Assembly: GCA_021811925.1 (NCBI GenBank) | Contig: JAKAPY010000029.1 | Span: forward strand, 1 to 13,531 | Length of the DNA stretch: 13,531 bases | Reading direction: 5' to 3' | Source of the DNA: Thermoplasmata archaeon | GTDB lineage: Archaea > Thermoplasmatota > Thermoplasmata > Sysuiplasmatales > Sysuiplasmataceae | Shown here: positions 6,426-13,531 of the stretch, one piece after another | Numbering within the stretch: position 1 is the stretch's first letter | How the letters are laid out: each line of letters begins with the position of its first letter | Position numbers and translations under genes: made by a program | Notes under the pieces: generated by a model | Told to the model about the DNA's origin: nothing | Database searches by the model: none | Seen by the model: only the letters and a program-made list of their open reading frames with translations

Positions 6426-7260
6426 TTTCGTTGAAATCCTTGTCATGAGGCTCGAAATGGACTATGACTCGATTGGGTCAGCGGTCCTGATATTAGTGAT
6501 TATATTCCTTGGTGCGGTAAACCCGTTCCTTACAGTCTTCAACCCCGTCCCTCCCCCGGTCATCTACGCTCCCGTAATGACTGTCCTTCTGGCCTCAGAT
6601 CCAATTCAACGGTTCTTTGAGCTGAACGCTGTATTCGATTCATTTATTCTGAGCGGCTGCGCCGCACTTGCCCTTCTTTTCAAGAATCTTTCGTTTGGCG
6701 CCGTGGGGGACATAAGGGACGGGACAATGTCCACTCTTCTTCTCATGCCGGGGGGAAGGAAGGCTGTGTTTTCGTCCATAATTGTTTCCTCGGCGCTCCT
6801 ACCATATCTTGTTTTTTCAATTCCTGTTCTGACCGCCATGGCACTTTCCACCAATTCGCCTTCCCCCGTGGATGCGCTTCTAATTGTGGGTTTCAACTTC
6901 CTCGCGGTTATGGGTCTGACTTCAGTCACGCTCTGGACCGGGGTCATTACTAGGAGTCCTGCTCGATCCTTTGGTTACGGAATGGCCTATCTTGTCGTGT
7001 CGCTGCTCCCTGTTCTGCTCGCCCTGCACAATGACAGCGTGCAGCCGCTGTTCGTGTCTGCGCTGCTCACGCCTTCTCTTTCGGCCAGTGCCTACGTCTT
7101 ACTGTTCTATCCGGCAGTGCGCTTGCGCTTTCCCGCTTTTTCCCTCACTCCGGACTACTTGACACCAACACTGATTGTAATGTTGGTGGCCGGTCTTGTA
7201 TTCAATACGCTGATTTTCTATCTCCTGTACTACCACTGGACAAGGCGCGCATCTTTCTGA
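6394..7260 (+). CDS. ABC-2 type transporter permease
   Basis: This 288-residue polytopic membrane protein has about six or seven predicted helices by hydrophobicity: roughly 27-44, 80-97, 125-150, 160-186, 194-212, 218-241 and 258-280. The cytoplasmic stretch GDIRDGTMSTLLLMPGGRKA (105-124) matches the characteristic ABC-2 coupling region (D-x-E/R-x-G-T-L-x-x-L-L-x-x-P-x-x-R). This marks it as the membrane half of an exporter with the ATPase encoded just upstream. Translation starts at TTG, 32 bases before the ATPase stop ends, from a strong GGAGG site, so the two are made together. The exported cargo cannot be read from sequence; the large extracellular glycoprotein encoded 64 bases downstream suggests an envelope role, which is inference. 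Confidence 0.8.
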   Translation: MERARTQALRDFVEILVMRLEMDYDSIGSAVLILVIIFLGAVNPFLTVFNPVPPPVIYAPVMTVLLASDPIQRFFELNAVFDSFILSGCAALALLFKNLSFGAVGDIRDGTMSTLLLMPGGRKAVFSSIIVSSALLPYLVFSIPVLTAMALSTNSPSPVDALLIVGFNFLAVMGLTSVTLWTGVITRSPARSFGYGMAYLVVSLLPVLLALHNDSVQPLFVSALLTPSLSASAYVLLFYPAVRLRFPAFSLTPDYLTPTLIVMLVAGLVFNTLIFYLLYYHWTRRASF

Positions 7261-7324
7261 CGCAGCGTTATTCACTCCCTCTTTATTGCCGGAACCGGCT
7301 TGAAAAACCAAAGTGTAATATCAA
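7261..7324 (+). promoter_or_regulatory. Gap between ABC genes and surface-protein operon, with a small inverted repeat
   Basis: These 64 bases separate the transporter pair from the packed operon. They contain GCCGGAACCGGC (7288-7299), with GCCGG and CCGGC arms around AA. This could be an operator-like dyad or a weak hairpin. No strong TATA box is visible; CTTTATTG (7281-7288) and TTGAAAAA (7300-7307) are weak candidates, so read-through from the transporter genes is also possible. Confidence 0.25.
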
Positions 7325-9544
7325 ATGCCGGGCATTTCGTTGAAGCGCATGTCAAACGAAGGCTCAGTGTTGAGGGCAGCGCTTATAGTAGTCGTTGCCG
7401 TGATCCTCGTCATTTCAGCTTTCAGTTTATTCAGGGTCGTTTACCCGACCTCACCGCGGAATGGAAATCCAGGAGGGCAAACATTCAAGCTTTTCTTAAA
7501 CCAGATCAACGACACTAGCGGACTGGGAGCAAACGAAACCAGCTTCTCCCCCGTGTCACAGTCCATTGTCCTCATAGAGGGTTTTGTGTACAACAATTCG
7601 AGTGCATTACCTATCTTTTCCTCGAGGCTGTTCGTTGCTGTCTTCCCCGCCGGGACCGTAACTGCCACCAACAGTTACGGGGTTTACCAGTATTATATAA
7701 TGTACAGAGGCAACGGTGATTTTGCATACAAGATTCCCGGTTACTATCCCAGAACTGTACACATAGATGCAGGGAGAAGCATTGTGTGGGCCAATTTGAG
7801 CATGGATCCAATGCCCAAGTACAGGGTTGCGGGCTATGTCACTGATGCATACGGCAGCAGGATAGCGGATGTGGGTGTAACAGCATCCGACTTCTACCAG
7901 GCGGTTGGCGCTCTGACTGGCAGGAACGGGAGCTTTGCATTGTATCTCACAAATGGAAGTTACCAGGTCAGATTTTCAGGAATATATTACATTGCCTTGG
8001 ATGTGACTCTGAATGTCAGCGGCCGAAGCATCACCAACTTGTCGGTCAGGCTGACTCCGAGCGTCCCTTCACCCTTCATTCTCGGAGGGTATGTTCTCAA
8101 CACAGCGGGCCATGTGGTTGCAAATGCGACCTTGTCCACCTTCCCTATCCTTAATGGCACGAAAGCGGGTGCCGATGGCCATTTTACACTGAAGAACATG
8201 TATGGTTCGGTGAAATTGAACGTAAGCTCGCCCGGATATTCAGATGCCTCCTTCGTTGTCACTTCTGTAGTGGCTGACCAGACCAATCTCAATCTCACGA
8301 TGCATCCCCTCTTCTCCATCGGTCAGGGCCTTCAGATAATCAATCTCACACCATCGTCCCAGACTGGTGATCCCTCAACAAACGCGACCTCTCTTGTCTC
8401 CATACTAACATCGGCAAATGCATCCGGTCCAGTTTCTTACGCTCCAGCTTCATTGTCTCTCGCCTTCAGCTATGGAGGAAGCCCGCTGCCCAACATTCAA
8501 TTCCTGGCATACATAGACTCGGCGGGAATATTCTACAGGGGCATATTCGGCTCAGGCAGCCAGAGTCTTGGCTCTGTTCAGCTTAACTTTTCAGGCTCTT
8601 ACAGCATCACTGTGCTGACGCTATTTTATGGCCGGTACAGCACCTCCTCATTCTACAGCGGCTCTTCCTCACTCTCCCTGCAGCTGTCCAGGCAGGCATC
8701 CTACAACATCTCGATTAATGCGTCGGACCAGCTTCACAACTTCAGCGTTCCAGCGGGCGGCATTTCGGTTTCAAATTCACTATTCGCACTCCCTTACATC
8801 GCACATGCATCCGGCAACTCCACCGTCTTCAAATATTCCCTGCCAGACGGCGGTTATTATTTTTCCTATAATGGACCGGGATATGTCAACGCCTCGGTTG
8901 CCGCGAACATCTCTGGGAGCAGTGTGAGTGTGAACCTGCCCCTGTTGCCGTACATAGTGATGCTTACCGACAATTCGAATCTGACCTGGAATGTTAGCCT
9001 CACATCTTCAACCGGCGTCAGCAATACGACTCTAGGTGCAAACACTACTCTGATGTTCCAGGCGCACATCGGGAGCTACTCCATGGCCTCGACGACAATG
9101 GCTGGCACATACCACCTTTCCTCGTCGTTCAACATATCGGCTGCCATCCCTGTCATGACTCTTTATTTCAACAGGACATTTGCAAAGATCTCGTCTGCAG
9201 CGGCCGGCAGCAGCTTCAATGCGACCACGGGCATCTACAGTGCAACTTTCACCATGAACACCACAGCCACATCAGCTCTTCTCCTTGATGGCCTGCGGCT
9301 CCTTTCCCTGAATTTCACTCCATCCCTTTCAACCGCTTACATCTCGCATGTGTCATTCTCCTTCGCCGGGAATTCGACCGCTTTCGCGACGCCGATTACC
9401 GTCCAGGGAGGTATCGTCTCAATAAACCTAATCTCCTCGGGACTCAATTCTACGGATGGAAGCGACATGGTGGCCAACCTGGTCCTCCGGCTAGATTATT
9501 CAATCGCAACTGTCATGCCGGTTGGAAGCGGCTACAGGACATGA
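7325..9544 (+). CDS. Membrane-anchored surface protein with carboxypeptidase-regulatory-like repeats, very rich in N-glycosylation sequons
   Basis: This 739-residue protein has a basic N-terminus and one hydrophobic helix (about 16-39) that should act as a signal anchor, leaving the rest outside the cell. Three tandem beta-sandwich units of about 80 residues resemble the carboxypeptidase regulatory-like domain: about 83-162, 166-245 and 251-328, each opening with a G-[FY]-V pattern and containing a turn such as GRNGSF or GADGHF. The remaining 400 residues are Ser/Thr/Asn-rich, beta-prone and unassigned. I count about 34 N-x-S/T sequons across the chain, pointing to dense glycosylation as in acidophilic archaea. 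No protease or hydrolase motif is seen, and no C-terminal anchor. ATG at 7325 is used; ATG at 7349 (MSNEGSVLRAAL) is an equally reasonable start. It heads a packed operon ending in MoxR and DUF58 genes. Confidence 0.8.
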   Translation: MPGISLKRMSNEGSVLRAALIVVVAVILVISAFSLFRVVYPTSPRNGNPGGQTFKLFLNQINDTSGLGANETSFSPVSQSIVLIEGFVYNNSSALPIFSSRLFVAVFPAGTVTATNSYGVYQYYIMYRGNGDFAYKIPGYYPRTVHIDAGRSIVWANLSMDPMPKYRVAGYVTDAYGSRIADVGVTASDFYQAVGALTGRNGSFALYLTNGSYQVRFSGIYYIALDVTLNVSGRSITNLSVRLTPSVPSPFILGGYVLNTAGHVVANATLSTFPILNGTKAGADGHFTLKNMYGSVKLNVSSPGYSDASFVVTSVVADQTNLNLTMHPLFSIGQGLQIINLTPSSQTGDPSTNATSLVSILTSANASGPVSYAPASLSLAFSYGGSPLPNIQFLAYIDSAGIFYRGIFGSGSQSLGSVQLNFSGSYSITVLTLFYGRYSTSSFYSGSSSLSLQLSRQASYNISINASDQLHNFSVPAGGISVSNSLFALPYIAHASGNSTVFKYSLPDGGYYFSYNGPGYVNASVAANISGSSVSVNLPLLPYIVMLTDNSNLTWNVSLTSSTGVSNTTLGANTTLMFQAHIGSYSMASTTMAGTYHLSSSFNISAAIPVMTLYFNRTFAKISSAAAGSSFNATTGIYSATFTMNTTATSALLLDGLRLLSLNFTPSLSTAYISHVSFSFAGNSTAFATPITVQGGIVSINLISSGLNSTDGSDMVANLVLRLDYSIATVMPVGSGYRT

Positions 9545-9549
9545 GGTGG
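9545..9549 (+). promoter_or_regulatory. Ribosome site of the DUF4129-like gene
   Basis: GGTGG directly follows the stop of the surface-protein gene and lies 4 bases before ATG at 9554, supporting that start and an operon arrangement. Confidence 0.5.
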
Positions 9550-9553
9550 AAAA

Positions 9554-10054
9554 ATGGACTGGAGGGAGAATTACCTGGAAAGGAAATATGCGCTGAAGAA
9601 GGGCGAACAGCAGATTCCATCTACCGCCGGACAGGCTGACGGACCGACTGAAGATCCGGGAAACGGAATTGAGAAGATGATAGAAGAAGGGCAGCTTCAG
9701 CTTGCAGCAAGAAGGGGTTTCGAAGCAGCACTTGGCTCTTATCTCAGAAGATTCAAGAAGGCAATCGACAGCTCGAGCACTTACAGGGAATTCATCTCGG
9801 ATTCAATTTCCTCATTCAGCGCTGTCAGCGATTCAATTCTCACTTCAGGCTCAAGAGATGCACTGAAATTCACCAGCCTTCTCGTGTGGGACAATGCCCC
9901 GGGCAGAGACCAGTTTGAAGCTCTCCTGTCCCTGTCAACACTCTACTTCGAGTCATACGAGCCGTTTGTCTACGGTGGTGGCGTCAAGCCTAGTGCAGAG
10001 AGAATGAAACTTCTCTTCAGGGAGGCAATGGGCCGGTCTGGTACGGAGGGCTGA
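9554..10054 (+). CDS. Soluble 166-residue protein, possibly DUF4129-like
   Basis: The protein has no membrane helix or signal peptide, so on its own it would be cytoplasmic. The first 45 residues are charged and low in order. The rest (about 50-160) is mainly helical: FEAALGSYLRRFKKAIDSSS, STYREFISDSI, then LLSLSTLYFESYEPFVYGGG and KPSAERMKLLFREAM. That last part resembles the C-terminal pattern of DUF4129 domains (L..L...F..ARYGG.P...E...A..L), a domain commonly encoded beside MoxR and DUF58 genes, with STYRE in the place of their T-P-R-E. This is a by-eye match and is uncertain, since DUF4129 proteins usually also have membrane helices. It follows the surface-protein stop by 9 bases and has a GGTGG ribosome site, so it is almost certainly a real gene of the operon. 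Confidence 0.75.
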   Translation: MDWRENYLERKYALKKGEQQIPSTAGQADGPTEDPGNGIEKMIEEGQLQLAARRGFEAALGSYLRRFKKAIDSSSTYREFISDSISSFSAVSDSILTSGSRDALKFTSLLVWDNAPGRDQFEALLSLSTLYFESYEPFVYGGGVKPSAERMKLLFREAMGRSGTEG

Positions 10055-10100
10055 TAGGCTGGAGACAAAACGCCGATTCGGCAAATCAGCCCACTCCCCT

Positions 10101-10535
10101 ATGCTTTTCGCCGGTACGGCTGCGGGTGTGGATTTAGCCTCTGCCTTCTCCAGATTCATTATTCCTGTTGCCGCAATCGCTGCAGCAGCTTATTTGTTCA
10201 GGCTTTTCGGATTCGGCTGGAAAATATACCGGCCATCCAAAGCTTCCGGCGGCACAAATGGGAATGTCGGCTCTTACCAGAGGGAGCTTGACATGATAAG
10301 GGAGGGCCAATACCTTCCATATGTGGCGGCAATGGGTGAAATGGTAAAGGAGTCGGGAGGCGACGTTTCCGCATTTGAGAGGCTCCGCTCGGAGTTCTCG
10401 GCCATTGCCAGGGAAACAGGCCAGGGAGAAGCATCGACGCGCGGGAACATGGACCGTATCATTGAACAGATGGCTCGCATCTACAGGGAGTCGACAGGGG
10501 ACGAGGGCTTGTCGCTCGACCGGGGAAGGAGGTAG
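10101..10535 (+). CDS. Single-span membrane protein of unknown function in the MoxR-DUF58 operon
   Basis: I do not recognise this 144-residue protein. It has one membrane helix (about 19-38), a short basic linker (KIYRPSK), and a soluble, mostly helical domain (about 59-135, YQRELDMIREGQYLPYVAAM onward) ending in a basic tail. With the helix near the N-terminus and KIYR after it, the helical domain is probably cytoplasmic. The ATG at 10101 has no ribosome site. The same frame is open upstream through CTG at 10059 (LETKRRFGKSAHSP), and GGAGG stands at 10045-10049, so a non-standard upstream start is possible. The next gene's ribosome site overlaps this stop codon. Position between the DUF4129-like and MoxR genes suggests it anchors or adapts the MoxR machinery at the membrane; this is inference. 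Confidence 0.7.
   Translation: MLFAGTAAGVDLASAFSRFIIPVAAIAAAAYLFRLFGFGWKIYRPSKASGGTNGNVGSYQRELDMIREGQYLPYVAAMGEMVKESGGDVSAFERLRSEFSAIARETGQGEASTRGNMDRIIEQMARIYRESTGDEGLSLDRGRR
10528..10533 (+). promoter_or_regulatory. Ribosome site of the MoxR gene
   Basis: GGAGGT overlaps the first base of the preceding stop codon (TAG at 10533-10535) and lies 7 bases before ATG at 10541. It is a near-perfect archaeal Shine-Dalgarno site implying coupled, strong initiation. Confidence 0.65.
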
Positions 10536-10540
10536 GGTTC

Positions 10541-11512
10541 ATGACCGGTGCGGTCATGGAAGAAAGCGAGAGAAAGGCCCTGGATGAGAAGATGCAGCGG
10601 CTCCGGCTTGAGATCGGAAGGCGCGTCATCGGGTCGGAACGGATTGTCAGGTTCATGCTCATCTCGATACTCACTGAAAATCACATACTTCTGGAGGGTG
10701 TCCCTGGGCTGGCAAAGACGAGGCTTGCAAATGAATTTGCCAGACATCTCGGGCTCGACTTCAAGCGAATTCAGTTCACACCAGACATGCTTCCGACCGA
10801 TGTGATGGGAAACTATGTACTCAACCTGCAGACAAGGAAAATGGAATTCAGGGAAGGACCGGTTTTCACGAATGTGCTGCTTGCGGACGAAATAAACAGA
10901 ACACCGCCGAAAGTGCAGTCCGCACTTCTGGAGTCGATGGAGGAGAAGCAGGTAAGCTCAAACGGCCAGATGCATCCCTTGCCTGAGCCCTTTTTTGTCA
11001 TAGCTACCCAGAACCCGATAGAACAGGAGGGCACATTTCCGCTGGCGGAGGCGCTGCTGGATCGTTTTTTGTTCAGATACAGGATGACCTACCCCACAAG
11101 GGAAGATGAACTCAAGGCAGTTCGCATCTCCCTGGATGCGGGTGAGAGACCCGAGTTTTTTACTGACGAAGAGATAAGGTCGCTGAGGCAGACCGTGAAG
11201 GATGTCCATGTATCGGATGAGGTGTCCGAATATGTGGTTGATCTTATCAGGCATACAAGGGAGGCAAAGGGAGTCTTTCTCGGTGCCAGCCCGCGGACGA
11301 GCGTCAAGTATATCAGGGCCATAAGGGCAAACGCACTCCTGTGCGGCAGGGATTATGCCCTGCCTGACGACGTGAAATTCATTGCACATGAGATGCTGAA
11401 CCACAGGCTCATACTTCAGCCGGAGATGCATCTGGAGAGCGACAACGAGCCACATGCGGTGATGAGTGCTGTCATAAACGGGATAATAAAGGACGTGAAA
11501 GTTCCAAGATGA
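10541..11512 (+). CDS. MoxR-family AAA+ ATPase
   Basis: This is a 323-residue canonical MoxR ATPase. Walker A is GVPGLAKT (53-60), Walker B is VLLADEINR with D116 and E117, sensor 1 is ATQNP (N158), the arginine-finger region is LLDRF (R175), and sensor 2 is GASPRTS (R252). The stretch around 80-106 (FTPDMLPTDVMGNYVL onward) and the IEQEGTFPLAEA element are typical of the MoxR subfamily. These ATPases act as chaperones that mature or insert cofactors into partner complexes, usually with a VWA or DUF58 protein made from the adjacent gene. Here the stop overlaps the DUF58 start by four bases (ATGA), so the pair is translationally coupled. All catalytic residues are present, unlike the minus-strand MoxR-like protein in this window. 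The client is unknown; the surface protein and membrane proteins of this operon are candidates. Confidence 0.92.
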   Translation: MTGAVMEESERKALDEKMQRLRLEIGRRVIGSERIVRFMLISILTENHILLEGVPGLAKTRLANEFARHLGLDFKRIQFTPDMLPTDVMGNYVLNLQTRKMEFREGPVFTNVLLADEINRTPPKVQSALLESMEEKQVSSNGQMHPLPEPFFVIATQNPIEQEGTFPLAEALLDRFLFRYRMTYPTREDELKAVRISLDAGERPEFFTDEEIRSLRQTVKDVHVSDEVSEYVVDLIRHTREAKGVFLGASPRTSVKYIRAIRANALLCGRDYALPDDVKFIAHEMLNHRLILQPEMHLESDNEPHAVMSAVINGIIKDVKVPR

Positions 11513-12816
11513 TAAAGTGGTCCACCTACCCGCTGCTGTTTCTCCTGACGTTCGGCATATTCGAGGCAGTTATGCTCGGATACAGTTATTTCCTGATTTT
11601 TTCGCTGCTTCTTTTCTTCACTGTTTCGGCAGACGTTATTATTTTTCATGCAGTGACAGTGGAGCGAATCAAGTCATTGCAGGTACACAGAAGGGTAGTA
11701 CCCTCGGCGAAAGCGGGCTGGTTCGACGTTGCGCTTGAGTTTTCAGGCACCGGCCAGGGACTTCTCGTCTTCAAATACGCCGATTTGCTCTCGGACGGCC
11801 TCGACGCGCAGGGCGAGAGTAGCGGGAGAATAATCTTCAGGGGCAGTGGGCAGGCAATCAAGGAGTATTCTGTCACTTCCCCCTACTTCGGCCGCCACAC
11901 CCTGGGACCGCTGGAGCTGAGCGCATCCGATCCGTTTGGCCTCTGCCGCTTCAGGATTCTGAGGCAGGAAACAGACCGGGTTGCCATTCCCCCTATGATA
12001 GCTGAAAGGGCAGGGATGAGGGGCGTAGCCGCGCGGAGCCACAGATTCAACCCAGTGGCGGGCAGCCTGCCGCGCCCCGGCCAGGGTTACCAGTTCCTCA
12101 GCATAAGGCCCTATACTGTACACGATGAGTCGAGGAGGATAGCATGGAACAGGTTCGGAGCGGTCAGCGGTGACGACGTCTATGTTAAGGAGATGGAGGA
12201 CGAGAGAAACACTGATACCATATTCGTAATCGACTACAGCTCATCAACCAACATCGGCCAGCTGGACAGGATATACTGCAGCGAGGTTTCAGGCGCCCTC
12301 CGCGCATCTTTTGCACTTTGCAGGCAGGGCGACAGGGTAGGTTTCTTCCTTTATTCATCGACACGGAATTTCTTTGTCGCCCCCGAACCCGTTGCTTCAT
12401 CGGCGAAGCAGCTGCAGGCGATCCTGAAATCGACCGAGCCCGATGGGCAGTTTGACCTTGCAGGGTCTGTCAGGGCACTGAAAAAAAGGTATGGCAAGTC
12501 AGCGCTTACCGTCATCATTTCGCCTCTGATGGCGTTCGACGGCATGGCGATAAACCGCGAGTCTGTTCCCATTCTCTCAAGACGTTCGGTGAGGCTTATA
12601 GTCCCTGAGGCATCCACCTTCTTCGATTCCTCCGGAAAGAACGCCAGCCTAATCCTGATGCGGATGGTCACGGTCGGAAGGAGGAGTCAGATGTCTAACA
12701 ACGTCAGGTTGCTCAACGGGCTCGGGGTACGAGCCAAACTGTCTTCCTCAAGGACGCTTGTTTCGGACCTCGCCGCCATATGGTATGAAGGGAGGTATTC
12801 ATACGCCGGATACTGA
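11509..12816 (+). CDS. DUF58 domain membrane protein, MoxR partner
   Basis: This 435-residue protein has two N-terminal membrane helices (about 6-22 and 25-47), then a beta-rich region (about 50-160, with the SDPFGL turn common in this family) and the DUF58 box. The box shows GQGYQFLSIRPY, R209-R210, IAWN (W213) and YVKEME (K227, E228). It runs directly into a VWA-like segment, VIDYSSST, where D242, S244 and S246 form an intact DxSxS metal-site motif. The C-terminal part (about 250-435) continues the alpha/beta VWA-like fold. The protein is membrane-bound with its large domain probably cytoplasmic, where it would meet the MoxR ATPase. Its start overlaps the MoxR stop (ATGA), and the next gene begins 32 bases before its end. 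Confidence 0.9.
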   Translation: MIKWSTYPLLFLLTFGIFEAVMLGYSYFLIFSLLLFFTVSADVIIFHAVTVERIKSLQVHRRVVPSAKAGWFDVALEFSGTGQGLLVFKYADLLSDGLDAQGESSGRIIFRGSGQAIKEYSVTSPYFGRHTLGPLELSASDPFGLCRFRILRQETDRVAIPPMIAERAGMRGVAARSHRFNPVAGSLPRPGQGYQFLSIRPYTVHDESRRIAWNRFGAVSGDDVYVKEMEDERNTDTIFVIDYSSSTNIGQLDRIYCSEVSGALRASFALCRQGDRVGFFLYSSTRNFFVAPEPVASSAKQLQAILKSTEPDGQFDLAGSVRALKKRYGKSALTVIISPLMAFDGMAINRESVPILSRRSVRLIVPEASTFFDSSGKNASLILMRMVTVGRRSQMSNNVRLLNGLGVRAKLSSSRTLVSDLAAIWYEGRYSYAGY

Positions 12817-13531
12817 GGGCAGAACCCTTCTGAACACTTCCCGGCTCCTGATTGCTTTTCCTCTCCTTGCCCTCTTCGCTTACACAGTTCCCTTCTTTGC
12901 ACCTGGCCTGAACCCCCTACTCGCCGTCCTTTTCATTGCGGTCCCCTTTGTATCGAGGACCCTGCCCGAGAAGAGGAAAGTTGCATTCTACTTCGCCCTC
13001 GAGATGCTTTTTATTTTTTTTGTTCTCCTGTATGCCATCGGGCCGACTGGGGGAAGTGCCCTGCAAAGGGGGACCGAGGTGTATTCCGCCGTCATGTCGG
13101 CGGAGTTTGCACTTCCCTTCATATTCGGAATGGAAATACTACGTTCAAGGGAACCTTTCCAGGCGATGAGCTCGTTCCTTCTCGGCACAGGGATTACGCT
13201 GGAGGAAGTTGCAACAGTCAGCTACTCTCAGATGCACACGGTCCCTGTGATTACAGCCTACATCGATGTCTGGTCGCTTCAGCTTTCTGGAATAGCTTCC
13301 CTGTTCGAGAGCGGGTACCAGTCAGGACTGCCCCTCCAGACAATGAGCATTGCAATATCGCCCGTCATACTGCTTCTTCTGCTTCTCGCAGTTGCCGGCT
13401 TCTTCCTGTTAATGATGCATGCAGCCGGTGGCGTGAATTCAATCAGGCTAGAGCAAACCGCCCTTCTTCTTGCAGTCGGTGCCGCAGCCACAATAGCTGT
13501 TCTTTCGGTTGCCCTTGCCGCGACAGGCCCG
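12785..13531 (+). CDS. Polytopic membrane protein, N-terminal part (runs off right edge)
   Basis: A reading frame opens at ATG 12785 (MKGGIHTPDTEGRTLLNTS) and stays open for 249 codons to the window end. It overlaps the last 32 bases of the DUF58 gene. Hydrophobic segments lie at about 20-38, 44-58, 66-86, 190-212 and 223-246, with a large loop of about 100 residues between the third and fourth. I do not recognise the family. In MoxR-DUF58 operons the next gene is often a polytopic protein with a transglutaminase or DUF4129 part, or another VWA protein; nothing here confirms one of these. GGGAGG at 12790-12795 lies inside this frame just after the ATG and could instead serve a slightly later, non-ATG start. 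The coding call is firm because of the long open hydrophobic frame in operon position. Confidence 0.75.
   Translation, partial: MKGGIHTPDTEGRTLLNTSRLLIAFPLLALFAYTVPFFAPGLNPLLAVLFIAVPFVSRTLPEKRKVAFYFALEMLFIFFVLLYAIGPTGGSALQRGTEVYSAVMSAEFALPFIFGMEILRSREPFQAMSSFLLGTGITLEEVATVSYSQMHTVPVITAYIDVWSLQLSGIASLFESGYQSGLPLQTMSIAISPVILLLLLLAVAGFFLLMMHAAGGVNSIRLEQTALLLAVGAAATIAVLSVALAATGP

Noticed and set aside
7288..7299. GCCGGAACCGGC as a transcription terminator
   Set aside because: Archaeal terminators are mainly T-runs, and none follows; the two-base centre also makes a poor hairpin. It is kept only as a possible operator-like dyad.
1..13531. CRISPR arrays, tRNA or rRNA genes
   Set aside because: No regularly spaced direct repeats and no tRNA- or rRNA-like segments were seen on either strand.

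Overview
The window looks archaeal, most likely from a euryarchaeon of the Thermoplasmata type, though this is inferred from content and not from a marker gene. The pointers are an aCPSF2-like beta-CASP ribonuclease, a DUF2080 archaeal transposon protein, TATA-like boxes about 27 bases before start codons (leaderless style), mixed ATG/GTG/TTG starts with GGAGG/GGTGG ribosome sites inside operons, and a surface protein packed with N-glycosylation sequons. No tRNA, rRNA or CRISPR array was seen.

Left part (1-3442). The left edge carries the first 97 codons of a DppB/OppB-type peptide ABC permease on the minus strand. Next comes a small remnant of an archaeal insertion element, a DUF2080 protein coupled to a second small ORF. 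About 240 bases without a gene follow. A plus-strand metallo-beta-lactamase/beta-CASP ribonuclease then meets a minus-strand isocitrate dehydrogenase tail to tail, with no base between the two stop codons.

Middle part (3497-5401, minus strand). A MoxR/ChlI-like AAA+ ATPase is followed by a VWA (MIDAS) protein, the layout of the two halves of a ChlD-like protein. The VWA reading frame continues upstream into the end of the ATPase gene and is offset by one base at a run of nine A, so a fused product by frameshifting, or a sequencing error, has to be considered. A short upstream ORF overlaps the start of the ATPase gene.

Right part (5499-13531, plus strand). An ABC transporter pair comes first: an ATPase that has lost most catalytic motifs, then a polytopic permease started from a TTG inside the ATPase gene. 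After 64 bases a second tightly packed run begins: a 739-residue membrane-anchored extracellular protein with three carboxypeptidase-regulatory-like repeats and about 34 sequons, a 166-residue protein resembling DUF4129, a 144-residue single-span membrane protein, a canonical MoxR ATPase, a DUF58 protein, and the first 249 codons of a polytopic membrane protein that leaves the window. My reading is a cell-surface module in which MoxR plus DUF58 act as a chaperone-like pair for envelope proteins, perhaps exported or served by the adjoining transporter. That function is inference from co-location only.
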